A stretch of 64,000 bases of DNA from Isoetes taiwanensis (lineage: Eukaryota > Streptophyta > Lycopodiopsida > Isoetales > Isoetaceae): the NCBI GenBank assembly GCA_021234155.1, contig JAJEKV010000002.1, positions 15,043,428 through 15,107,427 of the forward strand. The letters are read 5' to 3'. The notes beneath the pieces were generated by a model, which was not told the origin of the DNA, made no database searches, and worked only from the letters and a program-made list of their open reading frames with translations. Of the stretch, positions 1-12,100 are shown one piece after another (position 1 is the stretch's first letter; each line of letters opens with the position of its first letter). A program made the translations under genes and the position numbers.

Positions 1-2086
1 TTATGGGAGAGACCTCATGTATCCTAGAACTTCATAATTATACAACAGTAGTATTTAAATTTACAAATAGGTCCTTTGAGATTGAACTTGGTGCTTATGC
101 ATCCTCCCTTATGAAGCTCGTGCTTGTAGATAGTTAGACACTTATGTTTTGCAGCTCATTGGCTTCTCTAAATGCTATGGAGACAAATGTTTAAAGGTTT
201 ATACTATTAGTTATTTATTCCATTTGAAGCAGCACTCATATGATGAAGGTTGCTATGCTTGGTGCAGAAATCTGTAGATGGTGACTTATTGAAGACAAAA
301 TACGCTTTTAAGTCATTTTTCTTGTTTGTCTTTAGTGTGAGGCTCTAATACACAATGGTCCTAAATTGCAAATATGTTGTGCAGAAGTTAATACAATATT
401 GAATAGAAGTTAATGCAATATTGAATAAAAACCATGCATCTCCATGTGGTCAACGGAGAGAATGAAGTTATTAGTCTAACTTTAGAAACCTCCCTTATAA
501 AGCTGGTGCTTGTATCCTCTTGTTGGTTTGTCACCATGTTCCTACGCAATGAATGTACCAACGATCATTTTCCACGTGATTTTGGTTTATATTGAGAAAC
601 TGTTCACAAGAATGGCCTCAGATTTCTCATGTGTTGCTTTACGAAATATGCTATGATGCCAAAATCGAGGTATAATACATTTCATCTTTTTATTGTTATT
701 GTTTTGCGTGTTCGCGTTATCTCAGAATGTCTTTGCAAAATAACCTATCCTCAGTTCTAAAGACATTAATAGCACTAGATCTAGTTAAGCCTTAGTAAAA
801 AAGAGGAGTGTCTAATAAATAATTTTACCAAATAGATGGAATAAACAAGTTCTTGTAGATCTTTTTACCATAATTCCAGTTTCGAATAGGATCTACAATC
901 TACATGTCAAACCATTTTCTCTCATTTACCTGATCACTTGTGTCGAAATTAATCCTTTGTACATGTACATTGGAGGTTAAGAATAAATCTTCATGCATCA
1001 GAGTATAGTTATGGAAAAGAAAGTACAACAAAGAGGGAGAGGAAAACTTACTCCTTTGTTTGCGCGCCACTGTTTTAGAGCATCATAGAGCACCCATGAC
1101 CACCATTTACCTTGGATGTTTAAGACTTGAACTCTAGTTCTTCCATTCTCTGAAAAGACTCAAGTGTTTGTGGCTGTTTAACGCACCTGTCTCTAGGACC
1201 ATTCCTGATCCATGGACCAGAACTGGCCCACATGACCTCTGCCACTTAAACCCATGTAACTCCTGTAACTCATGATAGAAATTTCAATTTTGTAATATAC
1301 CGCCTCCTTTTGAGTCTTCACTTATTTCTTTATTACCTTTGAGAATTTCAAGACCAATGCCCGGATCACCTATACCTTGTGGTGATTGCTCAAACATTAG
1401 AGAACTTGGCAGTTTCTACACTAGTCTATAACTGCTTTCTTCGATTTTCCTAGCATAAAGTGACCTAGACCTTGCTAAAGTTGGAGGTATTTGCCTGTTT
1501 ATCATATAACGCATTGGGTTTTATGCTCCTATGTTATCTTGCTATCATCTAACATCGGTGGAAGCCACCAAATCCTATTTTGGTTAAAAAAGCTCCTTGA
1601 GGTTCAAGAATTATTTCTCTCTTATTATGACAAGTTTTGACTTGATTATTGTGGCTATGAGTTGCTAACTATACAAGCTATAGTTCCATGATTTTGGAGC
1701 GTTCATAAGTCATGTTAACCTCAATATTTACTAAAAGAATCTACTAGATACAAAATTCAAGACAATAGCATATGTGAAAATGCTTCATTAACCGCCATCT
1801 ATAATACCACGAGGGTAATAAATGATGCATTCTACTTATATCTACATAGACCATAACTCTTACTGACTTACATATAATGTAACTAGGGTATAACCATGTA
1901 ATTTTTGGGATTAAAACATAATGTATAGCAGCAGGATTAACATATTAGAGCATAAAAAGTTGACTTAACTCCGCAATTCTATGTTCAAAACTCCATAATG
2001 ATTATAGTGATGAATTCAAATGAATGTTGTGAAATTTAGCCATGACAATATGTAATTAGACCATATGACATTTCATCTATGAGGGG
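1..2086. other. AT-rich intergenic DNA, no gene seen
   Basis: No open frame longer than about 60 codons with recognisable content was found on either strand. Two small internal similarities are visible. A segment reading CTCCCTTATGAAGCTCGTGC near 101 recurs in diverged form near 488. A unit containing GAAGTTAATRCAATATTGAA is repeated back to back at about 384-430. No LTR, RNA gene or promoter can be supported. Confidence 0.6.
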
Positions 2087-4830
2087 GTGGATCTAGTGTG
2101 GTGGACTATATGTTGGTACATCGTTAAGCACTTCGAAGTGGGAACAAATAGTAGGGATGAGGACGTGGAGTCAAACCACCTACCACTTTATTTGCAACTG
2201 GCTTGGCAGGTTGTTCCAACCTCATGTGCAGCGCCTCCTCGTATGCCTCAGCTGCAATTGGACTATGAGCATGCAGAGGCTTATGTCCAGATGCTCATAG
2301 ATGACTTGACAGGCATTCTGCAGTTCTCTACACTAGAACAACAGATGGGCATGTTGACTAATGTCCTAGGGAATGCCGCATAAAGGTGTTTTGAGAGAAG
2401 TCGACCTGGACAGTCCTCGGGGACCACAACCTTCCCGCACAACCAATGGTTTGATGCGGATTGCAAGGAATACGAACGTCGGCTCTACCAGGCCACAGAC
2501 CCTGCTCTATGCCTGCACACGGTCAGACAATACCACATTTTCCTTAAGGCTAGAAAAGCCAGGCACATTGCAGCCCATCAACAAAAAATATTTTTCCTCC
2601 TGGACCATCATCCCAAGGCCTTCTAGCAAAAGGTGCTCAGAAAACCAGTACAGCCTACAAGGAACATCACTCCAAAGCAGTGGCAACAATGCCTGTAGCA
2701 GCTCTATGATCCTCATGATGCAAGAGCAACACTACCCCCACATCAGGACCTGGTGCTGGAAATCACAAAGGCAGATGTAGACTAGGGCTTATAGCATCTA
2801 GTCAATAGAAAAGCGCTAGACCTAGATGGCATGTAAACAGAGTTGCTCAAGTGGGCATGACCATCCATAGTACTAGTACTAACCACCATGTTCAACAGAG
2901 CATTACAGGAGGGTTCTCCACTCCCTCCTCCCGCAGTAGACCATTAGCAAAGTTGTCTCCATATGCAAGGCAGGTGACCCACACAGCCCGACCAATTACC
3001 GAACAATCATGGCCAGTTTGGTGTTTGCAAAACTACAATTCGAGATTCTTGAGCAGCAGTTGACGGCCCAACAGAGGCAACAGACATGCAGGCTCTCATA
3101 CAAATGGGGTTCAGGTGGTGGCACTCAACCATTGATCGCATCTTCACAATGCGGACCTTGATTCAGGACAGCAGGAACTGTCAACAAGACTTGTATTGCT
3201 ATTTTGTGGACTTCGCAAAGGATTTTGACACTGTGCCTCGGGAAAAGCTATGGGTAAGATTGCAACAACTGGGGGTCCCTGCAGACCTACAGAATGTGGT
3301 GTACAGGCTGTGTGAGATATGCTCAGGTGAGTTGCAGTAGACAGGCCAACCATTTGATAGCAGTGTCGAGGTCCGCCAAGGATGCCCTCGCTTTCCTACG
3401 TTGTTTGGATTGTACATTGATCAGTTGGAAAATGATGGTGATGGAGCTCACCTCCTGCACTAGATTGCCAGGCAACTAATATATGCTGACGATGAGGACC
3501 TCCTAGCTTGCACTCCGGCAGACATACAACGTCATCTCGATGCCTTAGACACATTATACTAGGCGATTGTCATGCCTGTCAACCTGGCCATGACTAAGGT
3601 GGTTCTCATATCATCCTCACGTCAACCAAAGGCTCCCTCCTTCAGCTATCGAGAGCAAAATGTGGAAGTAGAACCCGCCTACAAATATTTGGGAGTGGAG
3701 TTCTCCTCTATTATGCACTAGGATGCTTCCATCCGTCTGCGAGCGACAACGGGTTGGAAGGTGCTTTATACAATGGAGAACAACAGCTATATTTATTGGG
3801 GCCATCAGTCGACACCTATTTAGGGTACTGGTGGAGCATGTCCTTCTGTATGGGGTTAAGGTTTGAGGCCCCCTGGCCTCCCTCGCTACCTAGAATGACT
3901 TGGAGCAGGTGTAGAAAGCCTTCTTGGCTCGGGCACTGGGGGTGAAGTCTACCATCCCATACAAGTCCTGTTGCAAGAGCCTTCTTGCCCCTTTAGAGGG
4001 CAACCCTTGATCGCCACATTACGTACTTTCTAAAGGTGGTCAATATGGATGGTGCTCATCACCCTAGCTTGGCTTATATTGTGGCAATGGGGCCACATTG
4101 CCTCAAGGCCTGCTGGAAGGAAAAGCGAGCTCAATGGCTCGCCGGATGGAATGTGCAGGAGCATAGATGGAAAAGAGGTAGACTGCCATAGCTTGAGGCA
4201 GAACCTAGACGCTTGCTTCCTCAGCAAGCTCTGGGATGCCGACGCTCTAGAACACCTCAAGACAACACATTACTAGCGCCGCATAAACCCCACCTTGGAA
4301 CGAGACCTGCAATGATACCTGCATACCCATCTGCCTATGAAAAGGCGTAGACTCATTGCCTCCATTCGTAAAGGTGCGTATCGTCTCTGAATTGAGACAG
4401 GTAGATGGATTAGAGAGCCATGCCATGACATGCTTTGTTGGTGTTGCAAATGGGAGCAGTTGAGGATGAATGCCATATCCTCCAGAGCTGGCCAGCATAT
4501 ATTCAAATCTGCATATGCGATGTTGAGTTAGTCAGGCCTGGTCAGCCTCTACATGTGATACTTAGCACAACTTCAGTCCGGATGCTAGGATCTTACCTTT
4601 AGGAGGTCATGGCTTTGCTTGACCAGCTTTGTCCTCAGACATTAGTCTGACTAATATATATTTCATGACTGGTATATTTGTATAGCTTGACATCACTCTT
4701 ATTGCTGCCACGGTTTTTCCCTCGAAAACCTTTCGGGACGAGGGTTTTGTTAACCCGGTCTGGCGCGCTCTTTTATTGGGTCCCATAGACTGATTGTCTC
4801 AACGGACAATAAAAAACCATTCTATTTTAT
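2087..4830 (+). mobile_element. Decayed non-LTR retrotransposon (LINE) with reverse transcriptase relic
   Basis: A reverse transcriptase can be followed across several reading frames broken by stops and frameshifts. At 3086-3340 there is a palm-like block containing STIDRIFTMRTLIQ and FVDFAKDFDTVPREKLW. At about 3371 VRQGCP is followed by LFGLYIDQLE, and at about 3479-3500 the catalytic IYADDEDLL is still readable. Upstream frames at 2373-3060 look like the region between endonuclease and reverse transcriptase. The 3' part (3500-4640) is broken coding sequence, and a likely 3' UTR ends near 4830 in a T-rich stretch. No LTR is present. The block order is that of non-LTR elements; I cannot assign the clade. 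The number of lesions makes activity implausible. Confidence 0.75.
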
Positions 4831-5734
4831 TTTATTCTTTGGTTCATAGAAGAGATACTAGCTTTTCCCAAATAAACCATTAAAATAGTTGCCGAGCAGT
4901 TGTGGCTACACCAAACAAGCCCTATACTTCTTTGCTCGATGCTTGCATGGCAACTAATCCCCCTTTTTTTCCCTAAAAAATACAGTGTTCTACTTAAACA
5001 GAAAAAGGGAAAAGAAAGGAAAAAGAAAAAGATATTGTCCTTACCACTGAGTTGCCCAAGGGTAAAGAAACCAATGACACTAAGTGCATGAAAATACTAG
5101 ATGCACTCTAAAAGTACTAATTAGTATACCACTACCATCAAGTCATAGTAAAACCATATGAAAAAATGTATAAAAACACACAAGAAACCCCCTATTATTA
5201 TGCTAGATATTGGATTGAATGGGGGCTGAAATGATGCTTAGAGATCATCCAGAATGCCCAAATTTTCAAAATGTATATTCAAGGGAGAATATTATGGGCT
5301 GAATCCGGCGATGGTAGAGGTCAGGACTCCGAAAACGTGGCAAGAGGCAGAGCTCAGAGAAGCAAGAACTCCGATTAAATTTTTGTGGGATAAGGCAGAG
5401 CAAGAGCCATAGCCATGGAACAATCTGGTGGCAATCTATTCTGGACAAATGCTGGGCTTGTCTGTGTTTCTTCTCTTCCATTCTAGTGGTCTGATTTTGT
5501 ATTTCAGTTCACGTACATATAACTATATGTACGGGGAGCATTTGTTTATACGTGGGTTTGAGGTGTATATTCCCAGACCCTTGATTTGACATGTTTCAAA
5601 GAATATGCCAGGATCCAATGATCCGAGATATTAAACCCCATATATATCACTAACCTTTGGCCATGTTCATGTTGTGCCAATGTGGTATGAGGAAATGTGG
5701 TCAAAACCATTAAGTGCTAAAGGAAAACTAAACA
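4831..5734. other. Non-coding interval upstream of ATR
   Basis: No gene is seen. It contains a purine-rich stretch at about 4975-5035 and a near-perfect palindrome at 5512-5533, with 10-bp arms around a 2-bp centre. No feature links it to ATR. Confidence 0.5.
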
Positions 5735-5743
5735 TCTCCAAAA

Positions 5744-5935
5744 GGGGAGCGCAGTAAATATCGGATGCTGACATGTTATACCCACGGGCATATCCGTGGT
5801 ATATCCGTGTGTTTGACATGTTATAGCCACGCCCAAAAAAAATTACACGGCGTTTTTGTGGACACAGCGGATTTTTTGCCATTTAAGGGTTAAGGGTGGG
5901 TATAACATGTCAGCGTCCGACATTTACCGCGATGG
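5744..5935. mobile_element. Foldback MITE, copy 1, Mutator-like 9-bp target duplication
   Basis: This 192-bp element is flanked by perfect 9-bp direct repeats TCTCCAAAA at 5735-5743 and 5936-5944. Its ends are long inverted repeats: GTAAATATCGGATGCTGACA on the left matches the reverse complement of the right end with few mismatches over about 30 bp, extending through ATGTTATACCCAC. A second internal GACATGTTATA block lies near 5816. It has no coding capacity. A 9-bp duplication is characteristic of Mutator-like transposons, so a non-autonomous MULE is the best reading. A sister copy lies at 17662-17852. The right edge is 189 bp from the ATR start codon, so it probably lies in the promoter or 5' UTR. 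Confidence 0.8.
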
Positions 5936-5944
5936 TCTCCAAAA

Positions 5945-6123
5945 TACTTTTATATGTTGTGCGAAAATTGCCACACTTCCTATTGTATTTTCCGCACTTT
6001 GCAAAATTCGAAAATAAGCGCCAAGCTACTGCAGCATGACCGGATCTCCAAGACCAAGTTCAAGATTTGTTGCCCTCGCACCATCTTAGCAGAATGTGAC
6101 AAAATTCCCATGCTAACTGAAAA
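5945..6123 (+). promoter_or_regulatory. ATR proximal promoter / 5' UTR
   Basis: This is the short interval between the foldback element and the ATR start codon. No convincing TATA box is visible. GCGCCAAG at 6018-6025 differs by one base from an E2F-type site (GCGCCAAA); E2F control would fit a replication checkpoint gene, but a single 8-mer is weak evidence. The transcription start cannot be placed from sequence alone. Confidence 0.35.
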
Positions 6124-9100
6124 ATGGTAGACCTGTTTGCGCTCTTACAAGATCTGGGCGAACGTATCGCTGCTAAGGGCGAAGCTTCCACTAGTACCCA
6201 ACTAGACGAGGATGATCCCGTGGAGTCCAGATTTCGTACCGTGCTCCCAACGTTGCTGGAGGCTTACTTTGTTCCTGACAAAGGTGCAGACTATTTTTTT
6301 CTGCGTATATGATCAACATTTTGCTAACTTGCTGTTTCCTTTTGTGAAGCAGTGAAGGAAAGAGAACTAATTGCAATTTTGAAGCTTTTATGCCACACTA
6401 TAAAACATTTTCCAGGTGTTCTCTTTCATGGCAAGGGTCATGCTGTTTTGCCAATTATGGGGAAAATTATCCCCTTATTTGCAGAGCCAGCTGCCAGGTA
6501 AAAGCTCATTGGCCTATATGTAGAATTTTAGTTTTCCTTATGCCATAAGTTGTGCTGGTTGTTCAGTGGATGCCACGAAGGTCTATTTGAGACGCTGGGT
6601 GCTCTGGCAACACTTCTATCTGCTGGTGATCCTGTGATCTTTAGACAAATTTTTATTGGTGCCACGCTGGTTATTGAGGGTAAATTTTGAGTAAACCTCA
6701 CTAATAATTATGTTGTACATGAAATGCTAAGGTCTTTTATCAAGATTCTTACTTGATTTAGAGGTTGCTGCATTTGCATTATGGTGTAGTGTAATGTCAG
6801 AACATATACAATTGGAATTGGAGAATCGTTACTAACAACAAGAAGCTTTGTATTGAATGGTAGACTGCATTTTTACCTATGCAGATTATGCACATCAAAG
6901 TCCAGTTAAAGCTTTTTATGCACGGGAAATTCTATTGACTTCATTCATATGCCTTCTTACCAAGGACCAAAAAAGCGTATTACAGATATCTTAGATATTG
7001 AACGTGATGATTGAGGAAGGAAAAGGAAAAAAGAAATAATGGAATTGAAAATTCATGAATGTGAACAAACGGGGTCTTTATTGCGCAATTTCTACTTGTT
7101 TATTTCTCGTCACATGCCTGTGTGTTAGTAGCAAAGAAAAAGGACATATGAACAGTGGGCCTTTTTGGAGCCAGTAATGGTCCATGAGATTGTCATTACA
7201 CTAGTCTAGTGCTGGACATTATGAGCTGTGTTAACTTCAAACCTGTGGAAGTTGGTGTTGGTTATATATGATAAAAATACGGAGAGAGGATATACAGCAG
7301 CAAAGAGCCAGACAAGGGACCTGAAAATCTGATGGAGTCATATATAGGCATTCAGTCTTGTTGCTGACATCTTTGTTGTCAATGAAGTCTCATATGTGAA
7401 GAGTAGTCACCTTTTAAAACTAGTAGAGAGCATATGGAACAGCAAAGAGAGCCGGGTGAGGGTTTTTTCATAAAAACTTCTGATCAGGCGATCTCAACCT
7501 CATGGTATTCGCTTTTGTCAAACTCATATACCTTGGTTGAGACAAGCCAGGCCCAGACTTGACAAATCTGATAAAAATATGCTCATTTGTAGCACCCGGC
7601 AGCACCACATGTATTTTGTTTTGCTCATAAACTTCAAGTTGGCATAAGTGAGTATGTTATAGACCCCAAGAGTTCCATTTTTACACCTGTTCCGTATTGT
7701 ATTGCCAAACAGCTACAGTATTTCATGCGCATCTCTTGTTATTCCCAATGGTGCTCGACTGGTGTCTCCTCCATTCATTCTGATATCCTGAACTGTCTGA
7801 GTACTCTTGGGCATGGAGGGAATATTCATTTAACAAGGTTCATCACATGAGACGCCTCAGCATAGAACTTACAACTATAATCATGCATTGTCCAAATGAT
7901 GGCGAGCCTAAGTCTTTCAAGGAAGACAAGACTGAGTTGTTGAATTGTAGAATATTCAAGTACATAGAGGCGAGCATAGAAATTCATTCCTTCACATAAT
8001 AATGCAACAAATTCAAGATAATAAGAGAGAACAATAAGAATTCTTTTACTGGTAGAATGTACCAGTAGAATAACTTCTTATAAGACTGTTCCATCTGAAT
8101 CAATTAATCTTGCCTTGGCCCTGAAGCTGATCTCTAGAAGCCTTCACTCTGGGCTATTTATATGATTTTCTGATGTAGAGTTAGTAGGGTATCTTCCGAA
8201 CTCATCCATAGGCAGGCCGTGCATGATGGCGACTTGTCTCCACCATGCTTGGACAGTTGTGTGACCGATATGATGATTTTAAATGTTGATCAAAGTCTGT
8301 GTATTTTTTATGTGATTCATCTGTTCCCTAAGTGTCAGGTATAATTTCGCATGTTAGTCGTTCTAATGTCAGTATTTGTTACAGATATCGTTTCTGTTGC
8401 ATCATTTTTTGCAACTCCTTCCGACTTCCATTCATGTACAACTATATCACTTTATTGCTTCAAGGAGGCCTATTCTCAAATACAGGTGATTGACAAAGAG
8501 AGCTCTGTTGTGCCTTCTTGTTGGGAAGCACCAAAAGGTCCTGGGCTTGCGATTGATATAAGCGGCGAGGTCCGCTGGAAGAATCTTGCGGATGCTGTGA
8601 CAAAACTGATTGCTCGATGCCTTCTTGAAGATGCTCTTCATGTTGAAGGACTTATTACCCCATCGTTTGCGTCGGCAGTTGGAATGTTGCTGATTTATGG
8701 GGACACAAACTTACATAAGGTATTTAAACTTGTAGATTGAGTATCATGTGGTCAAAGTGTTCTGATGTTGATGAAAGCATGGTAGGGACTCAGCATGGTG
8801 CCTTTCCTTTCAAATTTAGGCATTGGCTTTGTTTATTTGAGTTGGTGTAAGATAGTAAGAATATTGTGGTAATTTATGAGTTTTGTTACAGTAGTTTTAT
8901 GCTGTTTGCCTGAAGTCTTTTGTTATGTTTTCCAGTCAATATTTGACCTGCTGCAGATGATGGCAGCAACAGCAGATAGAGATGCAGTTCCTAGTGAAAA
9001 CATTATCATGTTAGTACTGGAAATTCTTTCGGGTAGTGAGAACAGGTAAAGCGGCTCATGGCTATATTTGAACTGTTCATTATGCACTCAATAATAAGTT

Positions 9101-12100
9101 CCCTTTCAGTATCATTTCCTTATGTATGCTGCTTATATTAGTTGGCAGGGTTGACAATTTTGTTGCAATGCTTAAGTGTAGGATTAGAAAGCTAATATTG
9201 CCTGCAAGTTATCAAGTAAACTCCTGGTATACTTCATGAAGTAAGCAACTTTGTTCATTCCTTAGTATTACAAGTCCAAATTTCTTCATGTCACTTACTC
9301 CAGTTTCCTAAATATCTGGCACAAACATAATGTTACGTCTCTAAACAGGACTGCTGCTTATGATTCCATCCTTGGTGCTTGCCTTCTTTCATTATTTTCT
9401 CTAGGCAAGCCTGGAGTAATTGAGTCCACAGCACATGCATTTTTTGAGGTTCTGCCTGGTGCAATAAGGAACACATCTAGCCCGCAGTTGAAGGTGACAT
9501 CAATCTCGTGAAATTTAGGGCGGGTTATGTCAACATAAAAATATAGGCTATTGACTATTTTTTCTTTGTCCTTTTGAATTATAGGTGGCTCTCTGCAATG
9601 TATTTCTAATAATTGTGAAGCATTATCCACCATATCTCAAGCATATTTGTTCACTGCTTGAATTCGTCTTCTGCCCAGAATTAGCACCTTCTCTCACCAC
9701 ATGCATACAGCTAGCATTTGAAGAATTTGGTCTAGAAGGAGTTACAGGAGGATTGATGAATGGCAACTGTTTAACCACCAAAAGTGATCACTTAGCTACT
9801 TTGAATGCTCATCACAACCTGGACATTGATGCAATTATGAAGGCAAAGAGGACCAAGTTAAATAACGATAGAGAAGAATTTGAAGTTCCAATCACAATAC
9901 CAAGATTTTCTACAATCCATTGTGGCCCAGGCATTTATGCCAGTTTTTTGCATCAAGGAATAATGGCTACTATAGAAAAATTGAAACCGGACCTTTTACA
10001 AGTTGGTGAAGTGACATTGGAGGGCTTGTTGGCAGCTCTTAGCATATTTGCTAGTATTTTTGCAAAACATGCGGGCACAGTTTACCATCTCAACATTTTA
10101 AAGCAGTTCTGTGGCTTCTTACCATGGTTTCATCAAAAGGTTGGATGCAATTGTGAGCATTCCTTGCTATTGTTTTGCATTTGAATTGTCTCATTTGTTG
10201 TTTCTTTCCAGGGTGAAGAGGGGATGCTTTCAGTATGGCAGGTGTCTATTTTTGTAGAGGTGATGGAAAGGTTGCTATTTGACAAAGGTGCAAGATTAAT
10301 GGCATTATTTTATTTTTCTAATCAATAGTATGATAATGATACATAACACTGTGCAGACAAGATTTCAGAGATTAGACATGCTATTGAGCTGCAGTTGCCT
10401 CACTATTTAGAGCAAGTTATCAGTATTTTGCTTCTTTCTTGGTCATCCTTCCAAGGAAACCAACTAGGGATGGTGTGGAAGCTGAAGTATCATGTTTTGA
10501 CCATCGCTTCGAAGGCCAGCTTGGATTTTGAGGACCAGAGGATTAATCAGATATTAGAGCTGGGTTTAAAAGATAGTGATGCCTGCGTACGGGCGGCAGC
10601 TATAATGACATTTCCAGTTTTTGCTGCCCAGAGCACCCTGGAGCATGTGAAAAGATTATGTGAGATTCTTAAGTATGTCCCATTCTCTTCCTAGTTGCTT
10701 TGGTAATTTTACAAGCAGGATAGGCATTCACAAAAATATTCTAAGGCTTAATTATATGGCATTTTACGGCTTTAAGCTAGTTTAAATCAGGACAATCTTT
10801 TACTTGGTCTTTTATATTTTTTTACCAGAGATATTCAAGAAGATGCTGCTGAACACGTGCGGGAAGCAGTTGCAAAGATTATTGGACCTATGGCATGCAT
10901 TTATGATGCAAAGTTGCTTCCTGATCAAAGCCATGACACATGTGTTGCAGCTAAAATATTCCATACTCCATTTTCCTGCCATGTATGTGCTGCATCTTCG
11001 GCAAATGACTGTCAGCAGTTAGAGAAGCTGGACATATGGTCACCTTTTTCCAGCTGGTTTTTGTTAGTCTACAAATTTCTTTTCGAGGAACCTTCATATC
11101 ATGTGCAGGTAGCCTTAATATCCAATATATCTCGTCTCTTAATCCATTCAAGTAAGAAGGACTTGATGGAAATGAGAGATCTTTGGATGAAATGCCTAGC
11201 TGTTTTTCCTTTACACGAGAAGAGGGTTGTACGGGAAGCATTCTGCTCGCAGATCTACTGTTTTTTAAAGGAGCATGTACTACGTCAAATTGTAGACTTG
11301 AAGCCAAATGATTGTAATTCAAGTGCAGAACTTGAGGTTCTAGGAAATTTAAGGTATGCTTTGTCAGTAACAGCAGATCCTGAGATTCGTGAAACACTGA
11401 TGGAAACTGTTGCAGAGGTTGCAAAAGTTGCAAACAATCGTCAATTATGCTTTTTTTCAATTGCTCTGCTTATAGAGCAGCTTGATCATGAGGATGCATC
11501 TCTAAGTTCGCATGGTGTGAAGTTATTGAATGAAGTGGCTTTGTTTCGATGGCCAGCATCTTGGTTTGCTGTACGATCAATGGTAGACAGTGTTCGTGAA
11601 GAACTGTTTGAGTACCTTAGCGCACGCCTTATAAATCGTTCTTTTATGGTGAAAGAGTTCGCTGAGGCGGTGATGTGCATGGAGTATGTTGACCTGTTGA
11701 AAGAGATGGCTCCAGTTGTGCTTCCTAAACTCATATTGGAACAAAAACACAACTCGAAAGCATTGGATACCTTAAATGAATTTGCACGTTTATTGCAGAC
11801 GGATTTACCACTGCTTTTACTTCAATGCTGTCACAAGGTTCTCTCTTTCCTGCTGCTTCGGGCAGATGGGAAGGAACTGATGGCAGCCTTTGACTTTTAT
11901 GACGCCCAGACAGGCTCTGATTCTTGCGAACTATTCAAAGCAGCACTTCCTCAGCTTCTTGACGAGTTAGTACGTTTTCTTGGTGATGACGAAAGTGAAG
12001 AAGCTTTACGGCGGTATGCGAAGGCCTTATAGTCTGCTTTTTTCTTGGAGCTAACTTGCTGGTTTTATTTATCATGGTTTAATATATATAGTACTGATTC

